Assembly: GCF_017873395.1 (NCBI RefSeq)
Contig: NZ_JAGGKC010000001.1
Coordinates: 248,001-312,000, forward strand
Source of the DNA: Youngiibacter multivorans
Lineage (GTDB): Bacteria > Bacillota > Clostridia > Clostridiales > Clostridiaceae
Direction: 5' to 3'
Length of the DNA stretch: 64,000 nucleotides
Shown here: positions 1-8,694 of the stretch, in pieces
How positions within the stretch are numbered: the first letter of the stretch is position 1
Layout of the letters: the number at the start of each line of letters is the position of its first letter
Notes under the pieces: generated by a model
Database searches by the model: none
Seen by the model: the letters and a program-made list of their open reading frames with translations, nothing else
What the model was told of the DNA's origin: nothing
Made by a program: the position numbers and the translations under genes

Positions 1-1
1 A

Positions 2-2914
2 CCGAGGTATAAATCGATGAAGGGCTACCAGGTATTAAGGAAGGCGGGCTGGGACACTCATGGTCTTCCAGTCGAGCTTGAAGTTGAAAAGAAGCTTGGA
101 ATCTCAGGCAAGCAGGATATCGAGGCATTCGGAGTGGAGAACTTCATAAAGGAATGCAAGGAGAGCGTATTCAAGTATGTTGGGATGTGGAAGGAAATGT
201 CCGACATGGTCGGCTTCTGGGTCGACATGGACAACCCATATGTAACCTTCGACAACAACTATATCGAATCTGAATGGTGGGCTCTAAAGACAATGTGGGA
301 AAGCGACCTGCTCTACAAGGGCTTCAAGGTCATGCCATATTGCCCAAGGTGCGGAACCGGGCTTTCATCCCATGAGGTTGCCCAGGGGTACAAGGATGTA
401 AGGGACACCACTGCAATAGCCAAGTTCAAGCTTAAGGGCGAGGACAACAAGTACATACTTGCATGGACAACCACTCCATGGACTCTGCCTTCAAATGCAG
501 CACTTGCCCTAAACAAGAACTTCACATATGCAGAGGTAAAGGTAGGGGATGAGATACTCATACTTGCTAAGGAGCTTATAGGAACGGTACTCAAGGACCT
601 TGAGCATGAAGTTGTCAGGGAGTTCCTGGGAGAGGAGCTTCTTGGAAAGGACTACGAGCAGCTCATACCTTTCCACACACCTGAAAAGAGGGCTTTCTTC
701 GTCATACACGGAGATTTCGTAACCCTTTCTGATGGTACCGGAATAGTACATATAGCACCTGCATACGGCGAGGATGACTACAATGTCGGAATGAGGAACA
801 ATGTCCCATTCATCCATCTTGTGGATGCAGAAGGAAAGTTCGTTCAGGAAGTAACTCCATTTGCAGGAATGAACGTGAAGAAGGCTGATCCGGAGATCCT
901 CCACTGGCTGGAGCATGAGAACAAGCTGTTCTCGACGGACAAATACCTGCACTCATATCCTCATTGCTGGAGATGCGATACGCCGCTCCTATACTATCCG
1001 AAGGACAGCTGGTTCATAAGGATGAGTTCTCTCCGGAATGAGCTCATGGAAAACTCGGACAGCGTCAACTGGTATCCTGACAACATCAGGACAGGCAGAA
1101 TGGGTAAATTCCTTGAGAATGTAATAGACTGGAGCCTTTCAAGGGATAGGTACTGGGGAACTCCGCTTCCGATATGGGAATGCTCATGCGGACACAGGGA
1201 ATGCATAGGTGGAATACAGGAGCTTAAGGAAAAGGGCATCGATGTTCCTGAGAATATTGAGCTTCACAAGCCTTATATAGATGAGGTGTTCCTCAAGTGC
1301 GAAAAGTGCGGCGGAACCATGAAGAGAACCCATGAGGTAATAGACGCATGGTTTGACAGCGGTTCAATGCCGTTCGCGCAGTGGCACTATCCGTTTGAGA
1401 ACAAGGAGATATTCGAGAAGAACTTCCCCGCTCAGTTCATATCTGAAGCAGTTGACCAGACCAGAGGATGGTTCTATACTCTTCTCGCCATAAGCACAGC
1501 ACTCTTCGGAAAGAGCTCATTCCAGAACTGCATTGTCCTCGGACACGTGCTGGACAAGAAGGGCATCAAGATGTCGAAGCATAAGGGCAATGTCGTGGAG
1601 CCGATGAAGATACTTGAAGAGATCGGAGCGGATGCTACCAGATGGCACTTCCTTACAGCATCAGCACCATGGCTGCCGGTAAGATTCTCGGAAGAGGATG
1701 TTGCTGAGAGCCAGAGGAAGTTCATATCGACCTACTTCAACGTATATTCCTTCTATGTTCTGTATGCGGAGCTTGATAACTTTAATCCGCTTGAATACAG
1801 GGAGTTCCAGTCCGAGAATATAATGGACAAATGGATACTTTCAAAGCTCAACAGCCTTGTGAAGGGTGTCGAGGAACATATGGATTCCTATGACATCACT
1901 GGAGCGGCGCTCATGATAGAGGATTTCACTGATGAGCTTTCAAACTGGTATGTGAGAAGGAACAGGGCAAGGTTCTGGTCCGACAGGCTTACTGAAGACA
2001 AGATCGGCGCATATACCACGCTCTATGAGGTACTTGTAACCCTGACTAAGGTAGCTGCACCGTTCATACCATTCCTGACTGAGGAAGTCTATCAGAACCT
2101 GGTCAGGGGCTTGGACCAGGATTCACCTGAATCAGTGCATCTTACTAACTTCCCTTCATGCATCGAAGCATGCGTGGACAAGGAACTCGAGAAGCAGATG
2201 GACCTTGCGTACAGCCTTGTGAAGCTTGGCAGAAGCGCAAGAAACGCTGCAAACATAAAGAACAGGCAGCCGCTAAGCTCAATGCTCATATCAGAGAAGG
2301 AGCTTCCTGAATATTATGGTGACATAATAAAGGATGAGCTTAACGTCAAGGAGGTCGTGCTTGGAGCCGACCTGTCAAAATACGTCAACTATGAGATAAA
2401 GCCAAACCTTCCGGTGCTCGGAAAGGCCTTCGGCAAGCTCATACCTGGTATCAAGGCAGAGATTGCAAAGATGGACCAGATGAAACTGGCAAGAAGGGTA
2501 GACAAGGGAGAGACTGTTGAAATAACAGTATCTGGAACTGAAATCGGACTATCCAGTGAAAATCTGCTTGTAACCATGCAGGGACTGGGAGGCTTCGCAT
2601 TCTCCGGTGAAGGCGAGCTGGGAGTAGTCCTCGACACCAACATCACCGATGAACTGAGAGAAGAAGGCAACGTAAGGGAAGTCATATCCAAGATCCAGAC
2701 CATGAGGAAGGAAAAGGGATTTGAGGTTGCTGACAAGATAGTGCTCTATGTAAGCGGGAATGAACTGATTGAGGACATAATACGAAAGAACAGCGAACAT
2801 ATCATGAGGGAGACACTCACTCTGGACATAAGGTTCGGTGAGGAAGAGGAGTCACAGGAAGCAAACATCAATGGCGAGAAGCTTATGATGGGAGCAAAGG
2901 TTGCTGCAAAATAA
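2..2914 (+). CDS. ileS: Isoleucyl-tRNA synthetase, N-terminus cut by window edge
   Basis: Charges tRNA-Ile with isoleucine in the cytoplasm. The reading frame is open from base 2 and the first in-frame Met (17) lies inside the conserved catalytic region (PRYKSMKGY, then GWDTHGLPVE), so the HIGH motif and start are upstream of the window. About 970 residues are present; the long clostridial form is usually a little over 1000. The second class I signature is KMSKHKGN near residue 518 counted from 17. Zinc-type cysteine pairs (CSCGHREC, then CEKCGG) lie in the middle and the anticodon-binding region follows. KMSKH rather than KMSKS is typical of the eukaryote-like IleRS branch. A strong terminator follows. 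Confidence 0.97.
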   Translation, partial: PRYKSMKGYQVLRKAGWDTHGLPVELEVEKKLGISGKQDIEAFGVENFIKECKESVFKYVGMWKEMSDMVGFWVDMDNPYVTFDNNYIESEWWALKTMWESDLLYKGFKVMPYCPRCGTGLSSHEVAQGYKDVRDTTAIAKFKLKGEDNKYILAWTTTPWTLPSNAALALNKNFTYAEVKVGDEILILAKELIGTVLKDLEHEVVREFLGEELLGKDYEQLIPFHTPEKRAFFVIHGDFVTLSDGTGIVHIAPAYGEDDYNVGMRNNVPFIHLVDAEGKFVQEVTPFAGMNVKKADPEILHWLEHENKLFSTDKYLHSYPHCWRCDTPLLYYPKDSWFIRMSSLRNELMENSDSVNWYPDNIRTGRMGKFLENVIDWSLSRDRYWGTPLPIWECSCGHRECIGGIQELKEKGIDVPENIELHKPYIDEVFLKCEKCGGTMKRTHEVIDAWFDSGSMPFAQWHYPFENKEIFEKNFPAQFISEAVDQTRGWFYTLLAISTALFGKSSFQNCIVLGHVLDKKGIKMSKHKGNVVEPMKILEEIGADATRWHFLTASAPWLPVRFSEEDVAESQRKFISTYFNVYSFYVLYAELDNFNPLEYREFQSENIMDKWILSKLNSLVKGVEEHMDSYDITGAALMIEDFTDELSNWYVRRNRARFWSDRLTEDKIGAYTTLYEVLVTLTKVAAPFIPFLTEEVYQNLVRGLDQDSPESVHLTNFPSCIEACVDKELEKQMDLAYSLVKLGRSARNAANIKNRQPLSSMLISEKELPEYYGDIIKDELNVKEVVLGADLSKYVNYEIKPNLPVLGKAFGKLIPGIKAEIAKMDQMKLARRVDKGETVEITVSGTEIGLSSENLLVTMQGLGGFAFSGEGELGVVLDTNITDELREEGNVREVISKIQTMRKEKGFEVADKIVLYVSGNELIEDIIRKNSEHIMRETLTLDIRFGEEEESQEANINGEKLMMGAKVAAK

Positions 2915-2923
2915 GTGAATTTG

Positions 2924-2955
2924 GGCCGCAGGGATAACCTGCGGCCTGATTTTTT
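2924..2955 (+). terminator. Terminator of ileS
   Basis: A 9-bp GC-rich stem (GGCCGCAGG/CCTGCGGCC) with a 5-base loop is followed by a run of T. Confidence 0.9.
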
Positions 2956-3233
2956 GCAGCAAACGCTCAAACCAATGTAAGTATTTCAGAAAATCATTGG
3001 ATTTTCATACTTTTTTATTGAAACAGGGAACATTTTTGCAGATAATGTATTATAATAAAAATGATAAGGTTTACTCTAAAACATTGAAAAGAAATGATTG
3101 GCTATTGTTCGTGATTTTATGAAAATGAATGAAAATGATAGCCTAAAATAATAGGAACATATGACAATCTGTAGTATAATATCAGGATATGGTTTAGAAG
3201 ACTTATTAATCGAATATAGGGGAGTGAATTATA
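2956..3233. other. AT-rich intergenic region before LacI-type gene
   Basis: No gene is seen. A TATAAT box at 3175-3180 may be the -10 of the downstream regulator, but no good -35 lies at the right distance. A purine-rich ribosome site (GGGGAG) precedes the start at 3234. Confidence 0.4.
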
Positions 3234-4229
3234 ATGGCAGCTTCAATCAAAGATGTTGCTAAGTTGGCTGGGGTTTCAATAGCAACCGTATCAAGGGTTT
3301 TGAACAATGTTGACGTGGTTAATGATGATACCAAGAAGAAGGTACAGGATGCAATCCAAGCCCTCAGCTACAGGCCAAACATAGTAGCAAGGAGTCTTAA
3401 GACTCAAAGGACAAAGACAATAGGAATACTGATTCCCGACATCTCGAATCAGTTCTATCCTGAGGTAGTAAGAGGAGCGGAGGACGTAGCCAACATATAT
3501 GACTACAACATAATACTCTGCAATTCAGATACTGACCTGGACAAGGAGAAGGAATATATCAAGGTTCTTAAGGAAAAGATGGTGGACGGAATGCTCTACA
3601 TGAGTTCACAGCTTGATCCTGAAATCCTTGACCTCATAGACGAGCTTGAACTGAAGACCGTCCTTGTGGAGACTAAGGCACCAGGCAAGAAGCATCCCAG
3701 TGTCACCATCGACAACAGGAAAGCAGCCTATGATGCCACAAAGTACCTTATAGACAAGGGAAACAAGAGAATCGCTTACATAGGCATGAAGAAGGACAGG
3801 AAGAACGCTGTAGCCAAGAGATACGAAGGCTACGAGAAAGCGCTCAAGGACAACGACATAGAGCTTGATCCGGACCTTCTGTATTATGGAGACCTCAAGG
3901 CTCCGGCAGGATATAAGGGAATCAACGTCATACTTGAAAACGGAAGCATAGATGCGGTTTTCTGCGCATCCGATGAAATTGCAATGGGCGCAATAAATGC
4001 ACTCAGGGACAAGGGCATCAAGTGTCCTGAAGAAGTAGACGTAATAGGCTTCAACGACATTTATGAGGCTTCAATCTTCTATCCGAAGATAACGACTATT
4101 GCACAGCCTATGTATGACATGGGATCAGTGGGAATGAGAATGCTCATAAAGATCATAAACAACAAGCCGCTTGATGAAGAGCAGTATGAACTCCAGTACC
4201 ATCTGGTTGAGAGGGATTCTGTAAAGTAG
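3234..4229 (+). CDS. LacI/GalR-family regulator, CcpA-like
   Basis: A DNA-binding transcription factor of 331 residues. The N-terminal helix-turn-helix (residues 4-25, IKDVAKLAGVSIATVSRVL) and the hinge region (YRPNIVARSL) are classic LacI family. The sugar-binding-type core shows the family motifs IGILIPDISNQFYPE and VDVIGFND, and ends close to CcpA (TIAQPMYDMGSVGMRML). These resemble CcpA, the global carbon catabolite regulator of Bacillota, more than a local sugar repressor; it is not next to any sugar operon, which fits a global role. A cre-like sequence occurs at 8486. Orthology to CcpA is an inference and would depend on HPr-contact residues. Confidence 0.85.
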   Translation: MAASIKDVAKLAGVSIATVSRVLNNVDVVNDDTKKKVQDAIQALSYRPNIVARSLKTQRTKTIGILIPDISNQFYPEVVRGAEDVANIYDYNIILCNSDTDLDKEKEYIKVLKEKMVDGMLYMSSQLDPEILDLIDELELKTVLVETKAPGKKHPSVTIDNRKAAYDATKYLIDKGNKRIAYIGMKKDRKNAVAKRYEGYEKALKDNDIELDPDLLYYGDLKAPAGYKGINVILENGSIDAVFCASDEIAMGAINALRDKGIKCPEEVDVIGFNDIYEASIFYPKITTIAQPMYDMGSVGMRMLIKIINNKPLDEEQYELQYHLVERDSVK

Positions 4230-4237
4230 GACCCCAT

Positions 4238-4272
4238 AAAAGGACGAAGCTTAATGCCTATCGTCCTTTTTT
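4238..4272 (+). terminator. Terminator of LacI-type gene
   Basis: The stem AAAGGACGA/TCGTCCTTT with a 13-base loop is followed by T residues. Confidence 0.85.
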
Positions 4273-4353
4273 ATCTTCATTTATCATATCTTAATGATAT
4301 GAAGATGTTGGGGCTTTACTTAACTGAACCAGCACGAAAGGGGATTGTTAGCA

Positions 4354-4737
4354 TTGGAAGCATTGAGGATAGAGCTTCTTTGTGGAAGATACGGAGTGGC
4401 AAGGCTTGCAGCGGGAAGCGAGATTCCCAATTGGGCAAAAGGAGAATTCATATCTATTACATCTACGCCTGATGAGCTGTCAGTTACTTGCCCCGAAGAC
4501 AGCATTCCGGATGGAATAAAATGCGAAAAGGGATGGAGGGTGCTGAAGCTCTTAGGACCACTGGATTTCGCTCTGGTAGGTATTCTGTCAAGAATCAGCA
4601 GCATTCTTGCTGATAAGCAAATCAGCATTTTCGCGATTTCAACCTTCGATACTGACTATATACTTGTAAAGAATGACAAGGTACAGAATGCTGTATTAGC
4701 ATTGAATGATGAAGGATTTGTGGTCGTGGGAATATGA
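4354..4737 (+). CDS. ACT-domain protein
   Basis: A small (127 residue) protein of the stand-alone ACT family. The N-terminal half (ELLCGRYGVARL, then FISITSTPDELSVTCPED) and C-terminal half (LDFALVGILSRISSILADKQISIFAISTFDTDYILVK, written here as its conserved ends FALVGILS and STFDTDYILV) form the tandem ACT fold seen in many Bacillota proteins of unknown ligand. A TTG start at 4354 is preferred because AAAGGGG ends 10 bases before it; an upstream in-frame TTG at 4345 is too close to that site. Such proteins are presumed small-molecule (often amino-acid) sensors; the ligand is unknown. Confidence 0.75.
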   Translation: MEALRIELLCGRYGVARLAAGSEIPNWAKGEFISITSTPDELSVTCPEDSIPDGIKCEKGWRVLKLLGPLDFALVGILSRISSILADKQISIFAISTFDTDYILVKNDKVQNAVLALNDEGFVVVGI

Positions 4738-4802
4738 CTGCATGAAGCTTATCAAGAGACTGTTTTATTTACAACAGATAAATGAAATTTTAGGAGATTA
4801 GC

Positions 4803-5294
4803 ATGGAAAACAACAATAGATTCAGGTTTGCGTCAGCTTCTGATTCCGACCTGATACTTGAATTCATAAAGGAACTGGCAGAATACGAAAATCTGTCCTC
4901 AGAAGTTGTCGCAACTCCAGAGATTTTGAAAGAGTGGCTATTCGTTAAGGAAAAGGCAGAGGTCATAATCTGTGAAGTGGATGGCAGCCCTGCGGGGTTT
5001 GCGCTCTTCTTCCATAACTTCTCGACCTTTCTCGGAAGGGCGGGCATTTACCTTGAAGACCTCTATATCCGTCCAGAGTATAGGGGTAGCGGATTCGGGA
5101 AAGCTTTCATGAGGAAGCTTGCAGGGATAGCTGTTGAAAGAGGCTGCGGTCGCTTCGAATGGTCATGTCTTGACTGGAACAGGAGAAGCATAGATTTCTA
5201 TATGTCCCTTGGGGCACGACCCTTGTCAGACTGGACTGGATACAGGCTTGACGGAGATTCACTAGCTGCACTTGTTGGTATGCAATCAATTTAG
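4803..5294 (+). CDS. GNAT acetyltransferase, SSAT-like
   Basis: A predicted acetyl-CoA-dependent N-acetyltransferase of 163 residues. The core shows YLEDLYIRPEYRGSGFGKAF at about residues 83-102, which combines the spermidine/diamine N-acetyltransferase signature (YLEDLY) with the acetyl-CoA pyrophosphate-binding loop (RGSGFGK). The C-terminal W-N-x-x-S-I-D-F-Y-x-x-L-G-A motif is also typical of the diamine/thialysine acetyltransferase group. The ribosome site TAGGAGA lies just upstream. Substrate is likely a small amine but is not shown by the sequence. Confidence 0.85.
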   Translation: MENNNRFRFASASDSDLILEFIKELAEYENLSSEVVATPEILKEWLFVKEKAEVIICEVDGSPAGFALFFHNFSTFLGRAGIYLEDLYIRPEYRGSGFGKAFMRKLAGIAVERGCGRFEWSCLDWNRRSIDFYMSLGARPLSDWTGYRLDGDSLAALVGMQSI

Positions 5295-5305
5295 GAGGTT
5301 TAATT

Positions 5306-5803
5306 ATGGCTTACAAGTATGATATGGAGGAACTCTACAGTATGACTGTTGAAATACTGGAGAAACGAGGCGTGAAGCTTGAGGACATAGCTGAAATAGT
5401 CATGGTGCTTCAAAAGAAGTATTATGAGGACCTTACAATCGAGATCTGTTTGGAGAGCATTAAGCAAGTTCTGAGAAAAAGGGAGATTGTGCATGCTATA
5501 CTTACCGGTGTGGCTCTGGATGAGATAGCTGAAAGAAAGGGGCTTCCTGAGCCTTTGCAGAGCATAGTGGAAAGCGATGAGCCTCTTTATGGCATTGATG
5601 AGATTATTCCTCTCTCTATAGTCAATGTATATGGATCCATCGGTCTTACAAACTACGGATATCTCGATAAGGAAAAGATTGGAATAATAAGGGACCTTGA
5701 CATGATGAAGCATCAGAATAAGGTGCACACATTCCTGGATGACCTCGTTGCTGCCATAGCTGCAGCAGCTGCCAGCAGGATAGCCCACTCTGAAAGAAAG
5801 TGA
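5306..5803 (+). CDS. Phosphatidylglycerophosphatase A-family protein
   Basis: A 165-residue protein with the PgpA signature: GSIGLTNYGYLDKEKIGII in the middle and a C-terminal FLDDLVAAIAAAAA helix. Family members dephosphorylate phosphatidylglycerophosphate in phospholipid synthesis. This is the short Bacillota version (YutG-like), with an N-terminal helical region (residues 1-70, EILEKRGVKLEDIAEIV) in place of a multi-spanning membrane domain. The start is supported by GGAGG 11 bases upstream of it. It overlaps the next gene by 4 bases, so translation is probably coupled. True lipid phosphatase activity of this short form is not certain. Confidence 0.8.
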   Translation: MAYKYDMEELYSMTVEILEKRGVKLEDIAEIVMVLQKKYYEDLTIEICLESIKQVLRKREIVHAILTGVALDEIAERKGLPEPLQSIVESDEPLYGIDEIIPLSIVNVYGSIGLTNYGYLDKEKIGIIRDLDMMKHQNKVHTFLDDLVAAIAAAAASRIAHSERK

Positions 5804-6234
5804 CGGGTAAAGGCATGTATTTCTGGTCGATAATCATAATTGTAGTATCAAATATCCTCTACAATGTTTCGCTTAAGCTGACGCCAGAGAATGCAAGTCC
5901 TTTTCCGGCGCTTCTTGCGACTTATGCTGCAGCTGCAACAGCTGTTGTCATAGCATCGCTTTTCGACAAGTCAGGTAAAGGACTTATTAGTGGAATGAAG
6001 GACCTGAACTGGACAAGCATTGTACTAGGGCTCTCTATTGCAGGTCTTGAATTCGGATATCTCATGGCATTCAGGTCGGGATGGAACATAAGCACGGGAT
6101 CCCTTGTAGCAAACATACTTCTTGCAGTGACAATAATCCCTATAGGGGTAATATTCTTCAGGGAGGACTTCAGCCTTATAAAGGCTGCTGGAGCGTCTCT
6201 ATGCATATTCGGGCTGATACTTATAAACTGGTAG
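5800..6234 (+). CDS. EamA/EmrE-like small membrane transporter
   Basis: A 144-residue hydrophobic protein with four to five predicted membrane helices (for example WSIIIIVVSNILYNV at the start and AAGASLCIFGLILINW at the end). The length and the IIPIGVIFFREDFSLIKAAGASL segment fit half-size EamA/drug-metabolite transporters, which usually work as dimers. A GTG start overlaps the PgpA-like stop; an ATG at 5815 is an alternative. Substrate unknown. Confidence 0.7.
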   Translation: MTGKGMYFWSIIIIVVSNILYNVSLKLTPENASPFPALLATYAAAATAVVIASLFDKSGKGLISGMKDLNWTSIVLGLSIAGLEFGYLMAFRSGWNISTGSLVANILLAVTIIPIGVIFFREDFSLIKAAGASLCIFGLILINW

Positions 6235-6291
6235 AAAGCATTGCTGGAATATACTGAAGGAAAGTAATACTTACTTAATAGGATGAAAGCA

Positions 6292-6331
6292 AAAAATCGA
6301 CGAAACCTACTAAAGTTTCGTCGATTTTTTT
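6292..6331 (+). terminator. Bidirectional terminator
   Basis: A perfect stem ATCGACGAAAC/GTTTCGTCGAT with an 8-base loop is flanked by A and T runs. It lies between convergent genes and can serve both strands. Confidence 0.9.
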
Positions 6332-6393
6332 CATTTATCGCTATGCTTGAGGGTACAGTAAAAACCTGGAAGATAAATAAGTACCTGAATCTG

Positions 6394-7974
6394 CTATGTC
6401 ATGACACTGCTCATATAGCTGATGAAGTCCATCTTATTTACATGTTCAAGTATTAAAAATGAAAGACGTAGATTTAGTTGAATGAGTTCATTGCTTAAAT
6501 CTAAGCTATGGAATTCCTCTATTCTTTGTAATCTATATTTTAAAGTATTGTAATGAATATGCAAAATATCAGAGGTCTTTTGCATATTCAAATTGTTTAT
6601 GATGAAGTAGTAGAGGCTCATGGTGTATTCTGTCTTTTTTGTTTTATCATATTCAATCAGATCAAGCAATTCAGGGGTGCAAACTTCAAGTAGGTTAGCG
6701 GTTTCTGATGTCAAAGACAATAAGTGATATGGCATATAGTCATCATATATGTACAATAACTTATTCATATCCATATTCCGGCCGATTTCAATGATTGCCT
6801 CCGCCTTGTTGTATTCAGAATATAGCTTATTTAGATTCTGAAAACCTCTGCTAATTCCTGCAATTAAGCTATTCTCAGCTAATAAATGCTGAATCTGTTC
6901 AAGCTCTGGCTGAAGCAAATGACTATCTTTTCTAACTAATAATAATATGATTTGCTCATTATACATAACTGTGTAGTTACGTGGGACAATGCGCTCAAAC
7001 TTGTTCTTAAGGTATAGTATTTTTGAATTTGCATCAACCAGGCTTTTTAGATCTATGCAGAGAACAAACAAATGGTCGGTTGATTCAATGGAAAGGTATT
7101 TATTCAAATCACTTAATTGTTCCCTGTTTGCGGGCTTACCCATCAATAAGTTAATATAGCTTGCATCAATTGTTGATTCTGGGAAATTTGAGTTGTAGCT
7201 GCTTCTTTGGAGAACAATCCCAATGGCATTTCCAATAAGTTTGATTACTTCAAAATCGCTTCTATGGAAGCTTTTATTATACTCAAGGACCTCAATGAAC
7301 CCTAAAATCGAGTGCTGATATATTGCCTTATGCAATATTATCCTGTGTTTCCATATTTTGCTCTCCAACAAGATAGGAGAATTCTTATCGCTATTGGTAT
7401 AGGCTAATCTGGCTTCCTTCTCATAAAGCTTATAGTACTCCTGCGTAATGTATCCGTTCTTGATATGGGAATTCCATGCTGGCTCATCAATAGAATCACT
7501 GATACCAGAATAAGCCAGAAGTGATGTGCTCATATCGACTAATAGTATTGGATTACCAATGAGTTCTGAACCCAAATCCAGTAATTCCTGAACTTTGCAC
7601 CCTTGGCTAAGCGATGACAAGAGTTTGGATGAAGCGAGCAACAGCTTTTTTTCAGAGTGAAGGATGGTATACAAATCATTCAGGATTTCAGCTGTATCAT
7701 GTTTTCCTTCAATGATAATCAGGTTTACACGAACATCATTTAAAATTGGAGGAACTATATTATCCTGAGTAATCAGAATAACATTCAAATGAGATTCAAT
7801 ACTTAGTTCTTCAGGCACATCATCTGGCTTTGCAACATATATGCAATTTGATTGGAATTCAATCATATATTTTTGCATGATCAGATAATCTTGCACAATC
7901 ATATCTGAATATATGCGCAATTTGGGATTATATTTTTCTAGTTTATTCTTAAGCTCGCTGAAGTTGATTTCCAT
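6394..7974 (-). CDS. PucR/CdaR-type transcriptional regulator
   Basis: A 526-residue regulator. The C-terminus carries the PucR-type helix-turn-helix (QKTSDILHIHYNTLKYRLQRI), preceded by a GGDEF-like or CdaR-like middle region and an N-terminal sensor part (residues 1-280) with GAF-like features. The start at 7974 is chosen because AAGGAGA lies 5 bases upstream of it; the longer frame to 8031 has no such site. The gene is divergent from the transporter/AOR/dehydrogenase cassette across a 720-bp control region, so it is the likely local regulator, responding to the substrate of that cassette. PucR-family proteins often act as activators of purine, sugar-acid or organic-acid catabolism. Confidence 0.85.
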   Translation of the reverse strand: MEINFSELKNKLEKYNPKLRIYSDMIVQDYLIMQKYMIEFQSNCIYVAKPDDVPEELSIESHLNVILITQDNIVPPILNDVRVNLIIIEGKHDTAEILNDLYTILHSEKKLLLASSKLLSSLSQGCKVQELLDLGSELIGNPILLVDMSTSLLAYSGISDSIDEPAWNSHIKNGYITQEYYKLYEKEARLAYTNSDKNSPILLESKIWKHRIILHKAIYQHSILGFIEVLEYNKSFHRSDFEVIKLIGNAIGIVLQRSSYNSNFPESTIDASYINLLMGKPANREQLSDLNKYLSIESTDHLFVLCIDLKSLVDANSKILYLKNKFERIVPRNYTVMYNEQIILLLVRKDSHLLQPELEQIQHLLAENSLIAGISRGFQNLNKLYSEYNKAEAIIEIGRNMDMNKLLYIYDDYMPYHLLSLTSETANLLEVCTPELLDLIEYDKTKKTEYTMSLYYFIINNLNMQKTSDILHIHYNTLKYRLQRIEEFHSLDLSNELIQLNLRLSFLILEHVNKMDFISYMSSVMT

Positions 7975-8199
7975 AAGATTCTCCTTTGAATTATTCCCGC
8001 GAGTGAAAACATGGCAATGCGAAGTATGCAATTTTTGAAATTACCCCATCGACTCTCCTGATAGGTTAATCAACCTTTCAATTCTATGGCTGATTATTTG
8101 TAACCGCCTATTTAATAGCACCTTTTCTATGTAGGTAAAGGGAACTATTAACAAATTCACTCTCACATATTGAGATAGTGAACAGACGGCTATTCAACT

Positions 8200-8216
8200 C
8201 CTAATTCAGAATTAGG
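8200..8216. promoter_or_regulatory. Candidate operator palindrome
   Basis: CCTAATTC-A-GAATTAGG is a perfect inverted repeat around a central A. TATAAT occurs at 8222-8227, so a protein bound here would overlap a promoter on the + strand. The PucR-type regulator is the nearest candidate ligand; this is inference. Confidence 0.5.
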
Positions 8217-8467
8217 TTGATTATAATACACCTCAAAGTAAAATTGAATACTCAAAACATAAGTCGTGAAGTCGATGATTTTAGAGGTCTCTATTCAACT
8301 AATAATATGAATAAAAACCTATGGGAATTGACTAAATCAACAGGTATTTTTTGCTGAGTAGATTCCGTATATTTAGCTATCATGATTATACCATTGGAAA
8401 AATACACAATAAAACCCCAATCTTTTCTCAAATTCTTACATAGTTATTTTTTGTCAAAGAGTATAAA

Positions 8468-8479
8468 CTTTGTACAAAG
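8468..8479. promoter_or_regulatory. Palindrome CTTTGTACAAAG
   Basis: A perfect 12-bp palindrome lies 7 bases before the cre-like site in the transporter leader. It could be an operator. Confidence 0.35.
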
Positions 8480-8485
8480 GAGGGT

Positions 8486-8499
8486 TGAAAACGTTATCT
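8486..8499 (+). promoter_or_regulatory. cre-like catabolite response element
   Basis: TGAAAACGTTATCT matches 13 of 14 positions of the cre consensus TGWAANCGNTNWCA. It lies about 200 bases before the MFS start. A CcpA-like protein is encoded at 3234-4229. Confidence 0.5.
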
Positions 8500-8694
8500 T
8501 ATTAACAAAGTTTAGTTTTCAGCTGTTTATGTTAAGGAATATAGCATAAACAACAGATCAAAGCAAATTTAGAAACTTTGGAGGATGAAAAAGCTAGGAG
8601 TTAAAGTATCAAACTGATTTGCATGCATGAGAAGAATTTGAAAGCTCGGGTCAATGATCAGTCACCAATTTATAAATCAAAAGGAGTTATGATT

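Larger units (their letters stand above)
7975..8694. promoter_or_regulatory. Divergent control region of AOR cassette
   Basis: No gene is seen in these 720 AT-rich bases between the PucR-type regulator and the MFS gene. Three signals stand out: a 17-bp perfect palindrome at 8200-8216 with TATAAT just after it, a 12-bp palindrome CTTTGTACAAAG at 8468-8479, and a cre-like 14-mer at 8486-8499. Confidence 0.6.

Noticed and set aside
509..952. 147-codon open frame on the minus strand
   Set aside because: It is antisense to ileS, has no ribosome site and its composition is that of a shadow frame.
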